Assembly: GCA_036250225.1 (NCBI GenBank)
Contig: JAPZLL010000031.1
Coordinates: 62,001 to 126,000, forward strand
DNA length: 64,000 bases
DNA from: Cercophora sp. LCS_1
Taxonomy: Eukaryota; Ascomycota; Sordariomycetes; Sordariales; Lasiosphaeriaceae
Direction: 5' to 3'
The position numbers were made by a program, and so were the translations under genes. The stretch's first letter is position 1. The number at the start of each line of letters is the position of its first letter. The notes below the pieces were generated by a model. That model saw only the letters and a list, made by a program, of their open reading frames with translations, ran no database searches and was not told the DNA's origin. Positions 56,123 through 64,000 of the stretch are shown one piece after another.

Positions 56123-59100
56123 TCAACCCTCGCTCTGACCATCCTCCCCCTCCCTCCTTCGCTGGTCTGCCGCCTCGGCCGCCAAGAATGCCCTCGTAAC
56201 GGGGTTTCTGAGCAGTCGTTGCTCATCGCCACTTCGTCTGCCATTTACATGCCCAAAAAGACAAGCCCATAGGTCCTTCTTGTCCACGGCCTCACCCGAG
56301 ATACCGTTCTTCCCCATCAACTTTGAGAGGTGGGCCTGCTGCATCTCCAGAGTGTTGGCGGCATCAAGACTTGCGTCTAACAGCTCTGGTGTCGACTCTT
56401 TAGATTTTCCCTTCAAGCTCCTGCCCATATGCTCCATGCGTCTCTGGACTGAGAGGTTATATATTGACTCCTCCACCGTCCCGTCCACGATATAAAGCCA
56501 CACCGTTGTTTCCTGCTGCTGTCCGATACGGTGAACACGCGCAATGGCTTGCAGCTCCAGAGCCGTGTTGAGCAACGGCTCGCACAGGAAAACGTGGCTG
56601 GCGTTGACTAAATTGAGCCCGCTCGCATGCGCTCGGGCGTGAAGTAGGAATACCTCCGTTCCAGCATCCTCTTTGAACGCTGTGGTGCCATGTGCCTTGT
56701 CAAACGAGGTCCAGCCGATACGGTACATTCGGAACGCCAGGGTGAGCACGTCAAGAAATTCCTTGTACTGGGAGAAGACAATAGACTTTGCACCTGGGTC
56801 TGACTCCCGCAGCCATAGAATATGACGGACCAGGGTGTCGACTTTGGTCGTGTAGTTTGGCCCGTTCAGGTCTATATTCTTGATTTCGGCCAGCTTCTCC
56901 GGGTTGAATTCAGAATAGATGGTAGATACCTTTTTGGATGGCGTCATCTGCGATTGGGCCTGGGTTTCCCGGGCGTCTTGGGTCCCCTCTGAGTGTATCC
57001 TGAGCTCTTGCGGCTTTAGGGTAATATCGTGAAGGTTTGCCTGTGTAAGATGTCTCTTGCAAACAGGACAGTTACGATGCGCGCGGAACCAAAGTGTTAT
57101 ACACTCTTTGCAAAACTGATGTCCGCAAACTGTGAGGACACCAATCGAGAATGTCGACTGGCAGATAACGCACATTTTCTGCTCCTCTGTGCTGGATTCG
57201 GTCTCTTTCAGGTGCACCACTACAACTCCGGTTAGTGGCAGCTTTTGATATTGCCAGGAAAGCAACTTACAATATCGGTGCTTGGACTCAGCGGTTGCCA
57301 GTCTAGTTTGTAGGGTCTGTTCCTCCTTAATCGCCAGCTCGAGAACTCTTTCATTGATGTCACCCTCAAAATCCCTGACCATGTCCGAAACACCCTGCAA
57401 TTGCCGGTAAAAGTCGAGACGGGCATTGAGAGTATCCGTGAATCGTTCAACTTCTTGATCAAGGGCTACCCCTGATTTGAGTTGATCAGCCCGCTGGCTC
57501 TGGACGACTTTAATAAGACTAGTGACGATTGTCAGCTCGGTGGATGCTCTCGAGCTTCCGGTTGCCGCCTCATGGCGCATCTTAACGGACAATGCCCTTA
57601 ACTCCGAGACGATCCCCCCCAGAGAAGTAAATGGATCGTTCTCGGCAAATTCGGGCCTAATTTCTTCTCGGACTCCCATCATCTCGAGTAGTTTCCCGGG
57701 AAATGGGCCACCCCCTTCTTTTGCCAAGCGAATAGCAACCTTGGCCTCATGTTCAGCAAGAAAGTTCTTTTGTCCCGTGACCGCAGTGATTCGGTCGGCA
57801 ATCACCGCTTTGAGGACCTGAAGATACAAGAGAATTTCATCTTGTAGCTTGGTCGACTTGTCGTACTCCTCGCCCGTGACATCGTCCTCTTCGTCGACTA
57901 GAGGCTCGAGTAGGAGTTGGATCACATGCTCCCGCCACTCATCCAGCTGGTTCGCTTGAGCGTCCAACAATCCCGCGAGCCGTCTGAGAGCATCCACCAC
58001 CTTAGCGCTTTCCAGTCCTTTCACTTTAACATCTTGGGACTCGGGAACAACGGCAAAGCTTTGATCCTGTGCGGATTTTGCAAGGCGATCCATCAATGCC
58101 TTCGCCTTGCTGTAGCTCTGTAATTCCGTTAGTACATCAATATGTCTTGTGTCCCACCAAAGAGAGTAAGTACATACCTCATGTAGGATTTCCTTTCTGA
58201 TCGCCTTGGCAAGATCGTAACCCTCCATTTCCATCTTCTCTAGTCGTTGAAACTCTTCTGAGCCGGGCACCGTCATTTCTTCGTTCGTTTTGATTGAGAA
58301 ATACCCGTTTGCACAAAAGAAAACGGCCCGGTGCTGGATCTCGAGAGCGGATCTAAATCGACGCCGTGCTTCTCCAACCTGAGGAGACAGGCTACCCTCG
58401 CGCGCTTCGGATTCATCGTCAATCTCATCTTCGCCAGGGGCTGCCTGTATTTTATCGCGTCTGTTTTTGCGTGCCTCCTGGATTTCCTTCTCGAGTTGTG
58501 CTCGACACTCTTTCACAATGGCTGTGCTCTTATCACGGACTGCTTCCCAGATTGCCAAGGCTTCCTTGACTTGCTTTAGACCAGCCAAAATTTGGCCTTT
58601 TGTTATTTTCAGCGAGAGGAGATTCCGCTGATCCGCCCGTTTGGCGCTTTCGCTCATCTCCAGCATCGCATCGAGAACTTCTGACACAGTCCGCATCGGC
58701 GCTACTTTGTGTCCAAGCGCGCGGCGGTTTCGGTTGCCGACCTCGGGGTGTAACGCGGTCTGTCGCAAACGGTCGAGAGCCGACCTCATGGCGCTCTGAA
58801 CGGCCGGGTCGTCAGGGTTCCAGTCACCTTCGACCGGGTTGCCTTGTACGTCCAACCCACAGGTCCCGGCGAGTTCCTGGAACAGGCTTTGGTAGTGTTG
58901 TTCTTCTATGGCTGTGAACGGCATTGTGATGACGTAACGCCGCTGTGGCGGGATAGATATCTCATTTCTAACGAGGCTCTTGGTGTGACGCATTGAGATG
59001 AGATGAATCAGCTTTCGAAACGAGGCTATGTCCTTGGTGGTGAACATGTTCCAAACCCTCGTATCCGAAGCGTAAGGTTCGTATCGCAAAAAGTTCAAAA

Positions 59101-60688
59101 GTCCTCGAAGGTCTTTTGCGATGTCATCTTTGACTGGCGTGCCGGTAATTGCCCATGCGTTGATCCGGGGTATCCTTCTTGCCAGTTGCGCAGCTGCGGT
59201 CATCCAGTTCTCGACCATTTGGGCCTCGTCGATGCAGACCCGCCACCAACACAGTTGGACAAGAGGAGAGGTGGGCCGTTCGTACCGCCTCGAATTCCTC
59301 ATTGCTCTTTCTGGGGCATCGGTCGCTATCCAAATCTCATTTCTCAGGACCTCGTACGTTGTGATGACAACGTCATGCCGGGCTAGATATTCCGCCGACA
59401 TTTCCACCTCCTTTTCCTTCGTTGCTTTGCGAAAGCCGGGATAATAAAGGACCTTGAGTCCTGGTGCATGACGGGATAGCTCTGATAACCACTGTTCGAG
59501 AAGCGAAGAGGGCGAAACAATCAGCGTGGCGGAGGTCGACAGCAGATTCCTATTCGAAAACGGATCGAAAATTGTTGCTTCATTTGAAGGGTTCTGGTGC
59601 AACATTATCAAAGCTATCACCTCGAGAGTTTTGCCCAATCCCATCTCATCCGCGAGAATTCCTCCGAGTAGACCTGGAGCCCCACGACGGAACAAGGAAG
59701 TATCCCGGGTTACGGCCTCAAAGGTCGGACTGAAGTAGAAACTCTCACCCCTATCATCTTGGGCCTCGAGGAAGGGAATCGGCGCCTCCGAAATAGGTCG
59801 GTCGTAGGGCTGAACTGCTGGAGGGGCTCCGTTGGCGGCAGCGCACCAGTGAACCCCTTCGCGACGCAATAGCCACTGAACGGCTCTACGCTGGAATGGA
59901 TATAAAGCAGCCTGAAGACCGGGAACCGTAAGTGATGAAACCTCCTGATCAAACATGTCCTTGTCTGGAACAAATGTGGCTTCGTAGAAATCCTGGGGAG
60001 AAGGGGACGGTGCGTTGAATCCGCCAATCCCGCAAAACCAAGTGCTGAAAAACGCATCCTGAACTCTCTCCTGCGGGCTTTTGATTGAACGTTTCGGACC
60101 CAATTTGCCGAGATTGGCACTTTCGTTCCAGAACACATTGGCTTCGATTTCCACCTTGAGTAACGCCTCGTTGAGCTCGATGCGAATGTTGAGTGAAGCC
60201 CAGATACGCCCAGGTTGAGAAGAATTGATTGCAAATCTCTCTGCAATAACCAGCGCTGAGAGCTGTCTATCCGACAACTCTTCGCTTCTTATCGCGTAGC
60301 TCACCCAAAAGTCCCGATTCCCACGGGGTGAGAATGATATCTCCCATTCATGTTCGTTGGCTATTAAACCCAGTTCAAGCTGCTTTCCCACATCCTCTCT
60401 GCAGATAACGGCTTCCTGGGTGTCGATGGCGCCTATTTCACGAGGAGGAAACACCAGCCGCGCCGTCCCGATGCGAATCGGCTCATGCTGTCCTGGTCCA
60501 TGGCTCATTCTGGCGCGCTTCGCAGGCCTTTCGGACAGTTCTCTTTGCAAATCACCTGCTTCTGGTGGATTGAGAGACTTGATCGTCTCCACGAAGCTTG
60601 CTAGGTCATCTGCTGTCGTTGGCCTCCCCCTGGGAGCAGGGATTGGTTTCTCTTTGTTCTTGCCATTGCGATTGCCAGGTCGAGGCAT
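56123..60688 (-). CDS. IRC20: Irc20/SHPRH-type SNF2 helicase with RING finger (E3 ubiquitin ligase)
   Basis: Exons from 60688: 60688-58178, 58117-57271 and 57219-56123, giving 1484 residues. Both introns (60 and 51 nt, with GTATGT/GTAAGT and CTAAC branches) are multiples of three without stops. Removing them gives LHE-SYSKAKAL and KHRYLVHLKE. The start is the first ATG; the open frame extends upstream only through a TTG. The helicase N-lobe has DEMGLGKTLEV (about residue 345) and DEAQ. A long helical insert follows, then a C3HC4 RING (CVICQSTF...CPVCKRHL, about 1132-1170). The C-lobe has SIVFSQYKEFLDVL and ARVHRIGQQQE. The RING between helicase lobes is the Irc20/SHPRH layout. The family acts in the nucleus in DNA damage tolerance and chromatin, joining ATPase with ubiquitin transfer. 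Confidence 0.93.
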   Translation of the reverse strand: MPRPGNRNGKNKEKPIPAPRGRPTTADDLASFVETIKSLNPPEAGDLQRELSERPAKRARMSHGPGQHEPIRIGTARLVFPPREIGAIDTQEAVICREDVGKQLELGLIANEHEWEISFSPRGNRDFWVSYAIRSEELSDRQLSALVIAERFAINSSQPGRIWASLNIRIELNEALLKVEIEANVFWNESANLGKLGPKRSIKSPQERVQDAFFSTWFCGIGGFNAPSPSPQDFYEATFVPDKDMFDQEVSSLTVPGLQAALYPFQRRAVQWLLRREGVHWCAAANGAPPAVQPYDRPISEAPIPFLEAQDDRGESFYFSPTFEAVTRDTSLFRRGAPGLLGGILADEMGLGKTLEVIALIMLHQNPSNEATIFDPFSNRNLLSTSATLIVSPSSLLEQWLSELSRHAPGLKVLYYPGFRKATKEKEVEMSAEYLARHDVVITTYEVLRNEIWIATDAPERAMRNSRRYERPTSPLVQLCWWRVCIDEAQMVENWMTAAAQLARRIPRINAWAITGTPVKDDIAKDLRGLLNFLRYEPYASDTRVWNMFTTKDIASFRKLIHLISMRHTKSLVRNEISIPPQRRYVITMPFTAIEEQHYQSLFQELAGTCGLDVQGNPVEGDWNPDDPAVQSAMRSALDRLRQTALHPEVGNRNRRALGHKVAPMRTVSEVLDAMLEMSESAKRADQRNLLSLKITKGQILAGLKQVKEALAIWEAVRDKSTAIVKECRAQLEKEIQEARKNRRDKIQAAPGEDEIDDESEAREGSLSPQVGEARRRFRSALEIQHRAVFFCANGYFSIKTNEEMTVPGSEEFQRLEKMEMEGYDLAKAIRKEILHEVCTYSLWWDTRHIDVLTELQSYSKAKALMDRLAKSAQDQSFAVVPESQDVKVKGLESAKVVDALRRLAGLLDAQANQLDEWREHVIQLLLEPLVDEEDDVTGEEYDKSTKLQDEILLYLQVLKAVIADRITAVTGQKNFLAEHEAKVAIRLAKEGGGPFPGKLLEMMGVREEIRPEFAENDPFTSLGGIVSELRALSVKMRHEAATGSSRASTELTIVTSLIKVVQSQRADQLKSGVALDQEVERFTDTLNARLDFYRQLQGVSDMVRDFEGDINERVLELAIKEEQTLQTRLATAESKHRYCKLLSWQYQKLPLTGVVVVHLKETESSTEEQKMCVICQSTFSIGVLTVCGHQFCKECITLWFRAHRNCPVCKRHLTQANLHDITLKPQELRIHSEGTQDARETQAQSQMTPSKKVSTIYSEFNPEKLAEIKNIDLNGPNYTTKVDTLVRHILWLRESDPGAKSIVFSQYKEFLDVLTLAFRMYRIGWTSFDKAHGTTAFKEDAGTEVFLLHARAHASGLNLVNASHVFLCEPLLNTALELQAIARVHRIGQQQETTVWLYIVDGTVEESIYNLSVQRRMEHMGRSLKGKSKESTPELLDASLDAANTLEMQQAHLSKLMGKNGISGEAVDKKDLWACLFGHVNGRRSGDEQRLLRNPVTRAFLAAEAADQRRREGEDGQSEG

Positions 60689-61343
60689 TTCGCACAAGCG
60701 AGCGGCGCGGGTAGAGTACACAAAACCCAATGTGGTAAGCTGTGTTGGTGAGCAAGAGGCTGCGATGATTGACCGTGAATATGTGCGATAGTAAGATCCA
60801 CTGCTCTATTGGGATGAGAAGTAATGCGCTTCCAGTCGTTTCTCGATATCAGAAATGTCTGGGCAATGAGAGTGCTTTCTTGCGGGAAGGAGGCATCGGG
60901 GTTCCGACGAAGAATTATAACTTGATGCCTGAGAGACTGGCACCCACACGCGCAAACGGGAAGATGGTGGGGGTGAGAAGGGGAAGGAGAAAGAGGTAGG
61001 AAGCAACGGACTTATACATACGGAAGCTGGGGGGCGGCAGCAGGCGGCAGCCTTGAAGAACCTGCAGGGGTTGATGCAACAAAACCCATCATCGCCTCTG
61101 AGTGGCCCGGCTGGCAGCGGGGGCCCCACACCTTTCCAACCTCTGGCGCTCGAGCCATCTCGGGACCCCAGCTCGGTGACTTCGGGGGTCTCGCAAAACT
61201 TTCAAGCTTGCAATCAACGCGTGCCATCCCAATCTGATTTCCCAGCGAGGACAGAGCCCTCCGGTCTCTCTGAACTGCGCGGGCCGAACCCTCACTATGT
61301 ATGTTTGCTTGGGATTGGTCCAATTAGTCTTTGAAGGGGTCTA
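60689..61343. promoter_or_regulatory. Divergent promoter region, irc20 / fyv4
   Basis: 655 nt separate the two divergent starts. No gene is seen in it and no TATA box is evident, so it is a likely shared promoter region of two housekeeping-type genes. Confidence 0.5.
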
Positions 61344-62066
61344 ATGCGCTGTGCAGCAGAAATGAAGTCTTCACGAGTGCCCTCCCTTCTAGGGCTCCTC
61401 TTGCGGCCCTCCACCACAACACAAACCGCCACCCCATTCTTGAGTGCACAGACAAGATTGGCCCATACGAAGGACGAAGCGAAACCCCCTCGAGTTCCCT
61501 CACCAATACCATTCGTACCCGATGTGCAGACCTTCCTAACTCTCATTGGGCGGGGATTGAAGCAGCACGCGGACAAGATACCAACTTGGGAGGCTCTTTT
61601 CACCCTGAACACGGAGCAACTGAGGGAACTTGGTGTCGAACCACCACGAACTCGGAGGTATCTTCTGCGATGGAGGCAACGGTTTAGAGAGGGAAAGTTT
61701 GGCCCTGGAGGCGACTTGAAATACGTCCAGGATGGCAAGGCGTATCTGGGGGTGCTGGAGACCGAAAAGTCTCCAATCTTAACGTTGAGGCATGCGGTGA
61801 ACCTTCCAGCTGAGAAAAAGCCCGAGGAAGTGCCTCGAAAAGAGTTGGCAAGGGTCAAGGGCTATAAGGTGAAAGGGCTCTGCAACATCGCTGGACCGTA
61901 TGCTCTGCCCGCGGGCCCCGGAAAGGCGCTGATCAAGGTGACAGAGGGCATGTGGGAGGACAGGAGAGGCCACAAGGTCGACGGTGGTGAAAGAAGACGT
62001 GCTGAGGTGCGCTTTAGGAGAGGCATTGCAGAACGGAAGGCTATGAGGGAGAAGATGGGGTACTGA
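61344..62066 (+). CDS. FYV4: Fyv4 / mS41, IGR-motif mitochondrial ribosomal protein
   Basis: An intronless frame of 240 residues from the ATG at 61344. A second ATG at 61362 (residue 7, AAATGAAG) gives a cleaner targeting peptide (MKSSRVPSLLGLLLRP) and may be the real start. The first 40 residues are basic and Ser/Thr/Leu-rich, as for mitochondrial import. The defining IGR domain lies at about residues 55-115: PFVPDVQTFLTLIGRG, IPTWEALFTLNTEQLRELGV and RRYLLRWRQRFREGKFG. A basic C-terminal half follows, with many Arg/Lys, ending AERKAMREKMGY. The family (yeast Fyv4) is a small-subunit mitochondrial ribosome component, mS41. It is divergent from irc20. Confidence 0.9.
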   Translation: MRCAAEMKSSRVPSLLGLLLRPSTTTQTATPFLSAQTRLAHTKDEAKPPRVPSPIPFVPDVQTFLTLIGRGLKQHADKIPTWEALFTLNTEQLRELGVEPPRTRRYLLRWRQRFREGKFGPGGDLKYVQDGKAYLGVLETEKSPILTLRHAVNLPAEKKPEEVPRKELARVKGYKVKGLCNIAGPYALPAGPGKALIKVTEGMWEDRRGHKVDGGERRRAEVRFRRGIAERKAMREKMGY

Positions 62067-64000
62067 TCGGGGCAACTCTCGTGACGCACGTGTGCATATA
62101 GTGTACAATATTATATCGAGACTCACTGATTATTCCAGCATGTTGAGGGCTGTTGTAGATATCGAATGTTGTATTTCTTCGACGTTGCATGCGAGGAAAA
62201 TACGCACCTCGATGGACGTCGGATCAACCCCGACAAAGGGGTCATTGGGGGCTGGCTGCAAGCCGATTCCAAACATTCGAACCATGGTAGTCCCTAGATG
62301 CCTCCGATGTCGTCGTATCTGCACGGGACTTGGCTTGCTTGAGAGGGCATGTCAAGGGCTGGACGCCACCGCCAGAAATCGGATTAGCCCCACTGCCATC
62401 TTCGGACATCGAAAATGTATGTCAGAGTTGACTAAGGAACTCGCTGTTCCATGCATCTGCAAGGCGGGAGAAAGGTTCCAATGCCCTGGGACGTGAGCTG
62501 AACTTACGACCGCGAATAAAACCAAGGTTGGTTGGCTCATAATCAGCGGGTCTGCTCTCTCCCAAATCAATCACTCCTTTGATCCAAGACTACAACGACC
62601 TAGCCAACTTCGACGTTCATCACGTCTCATTTGAGGGAGGCTTTTGTCATCGAAAGGCTGGTGTGGACGGGGCGACCAGCGGCGCAATGGCGCCATGACT
62701 GCGCTACCACCCGCGCCGAAGGTTAAATGGTAACGACGGGAGTGAGCCTGTGAGGCAGCCCATCGATCAGCCCAACACGCGTGGCGCATCCGCATTTACT
62801 TATAACGCGAAGCTTCCCGGCCACCATGAAGTGTCTCAATCAGTGGTCGTTCAAGTTCGTCTTCAATTCCTGAAAGGCGAGCGCTTGAAGTCGCGTCTTG
62901 TCGGTTTCCATTCGGTAGCTGACGTCACCCCGGGCCAACCCGAACCGCCCTCGCAAAGCTTCTGTCAACCTCTTGTGAGTCAAGCACCCTGTCCACGTAA
63001 TGACCGCATTATCTTTCTCCTCGCAGATCGAAACGCAATGGCCTTGCAACGCCGTCTCGGAATTTCACGGCTTCGAGGGTATAGCGTGTTGATGACCGAT
63101 GGTCCCCTTAGAGTCAAACCGAACGACGTGACTCACCAGACGAACGAGGCCGAAGTCCCCGGATCCGTATTTCAGCCAGTCGACTTCAAACACCTAATGT
63201 CGGCTTGCCCGCCCCTCCCTCCATGACCACAAAGTCCTCCGTGGTCACGGCCAACGTTCCAGTACCAAGTCACGTCACCAGTTGCAGGTTAGCCCCTACC
63301 CAATTCGCGTCTATTGCCGACCGTTGGGGCAGTGGGCATCTGAGCTCCGCAACAGGGTGACGATACCAGACGCATATCGTTTTGTGTGATTGCAATCTGC
63401 GGGCGATGCTTGCGCGCGAGTGGCTGGGCCAGAAGCCAACTCCCCTTCCGCAGTGGAAGGTTGCCAACTGGAAGCCCGGCAGCGCAGGAAACTGGGATCG
63501 ATGTGACCGAGGACCATCGCCGACGATACGTTACCACTACAGATACTGGTCGGAACTACTTTCGACCGAAACGACGATTCCAGGCCCGAATATCCCGCCT
63601 ACATTGCGGCTATCCAAGAAAAGGCACGTTGCCGGTCACGTCGATATCTAGTGAGGCTGTGAAGCCACAACTCGCAGACATGAACGAGACACACTATCGA
63701 GCCTGCGGGTGACGGGCGACGGGTGACGGCGCTATGATCCAGATGGAACATCAACTGGATGTGTGATGAGGCTATTCCAAGCCATATTGCCGCTCCTGGG
63801 CCGCGGCAAAACATGGACACAAGCGCAACACAGCCAGGATCGCGGCAGTCGATGCGGGACAATGGCCAAGCTGGTCTCATTCGGAGGCGTTGCGCTGCTA
63901 AACATACTGCGGCTGAACCGCTACCGTCCGGGGTACTGAGGGGTAAAGCTGCGTCTAAGCCTTCTCAACATGGGTTCTACTCTACCCGAGATCATAACCA
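62067..64000. other. Gene-free end of the window
   Basis: About 1.9 kb after fyv4. Frames up to 158 codons exist on both strands, but none has a motif, membrane segment or splice support. A short imperfect repeat of GGGTGACGGGCGAC lies near 63705-63730. A gene could begin beyond the window edge. Confidence 0.45.

Noticed and set aside
60689..60730. 14-codon N-terminal extension of irc20
   Set aside because: The frame is open but its first codon is TTG, not ATG; the first ATG is at 60688.

Overview
The window is nuclear DNA of a filamentous ascomycete (Pezizomycotina), most likely a Sordariomycete. The evidence is short GT-AG introns (45 to 141 nt) with CTAAC- or CTGAC-type branch points, Kozak-like start contexts, CT-rich leaders, and a set of eukaryotic housekeeping genes. 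There are no operons and no bacterial features. Gene density is low: 16 protein genes I can support or reasonably propose, plus one doubtful broken gene, in 64 kb. Long gene-free stretches separate them, the largest being 7779-14533.

Layout. 1.2-7.8 kb: a full-length ABCC/MRP-type ABC transporter, then an Irc6/p34 adaptin-binding protein. 7.8-16.5 kb: a large empty region ending in an 834-nt leader with no ATG, then a homeobox transcription factor. 19.4-24.5 kb: a Dnf3-like P4 lipid flippase preceded by two overlapping upstream ORFs. 25-31.2 kb: a patchy region with a doubtful gene carrying a (CAT)31 array, a tRNA-like Pol III promoter unit and three small orphan single-span membrane proteins. 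33.9-38.8 kb: an epoxide hydrolase with a one-base frameshift, a secreted cysteine-rich protein built from two similar halves, and a small unrecognised protein. 39.2-44.5 kb: TRAPP subunit Trs31 and the cullin regulator Cand1, in tandem on the minus strand. 46.2-48.4 kb: a PLAC8-domain protein whose C-terminal half is an array of 17 (plus one degenerate) short repeats. 49.4-53.8 kb: Hem3 and Gcv3 (convergent), then the Tem1/Spg1 GTPase. 55.2-62.1 kb: a second cysteine-rich, possibly secreted protein, the RING-SNF2 protein Irc20, and a divergent mitochondrial Fyv4/mS41 protein.

The genes do not form one pathway. Loose themes are membrane traffic and lipid asymmetry (Irc6, Dnf3, Trs31), ubiquitin control (Cand1, Irc20), mitochondrial metabolism (Gcv3, Fyv4, with Hem3 for heme) and probable environment-facing proteins (epoxide hydrolase, two cysteine-rich proteins).

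The strongest candidate for something undescribed is the repeat array in the PLAC8 protein. All 17 units keep H-x-[L/I]-x-x-D-x-x-[V/I/L/M] at an 18-20 residue period. Next are the ATG-free leader of the homeobox gene, the internally duplicated secreted protein, and the tRNA-like unit ending in a simple repeat. All product names rest on reading the translated sequence; no database search was run.
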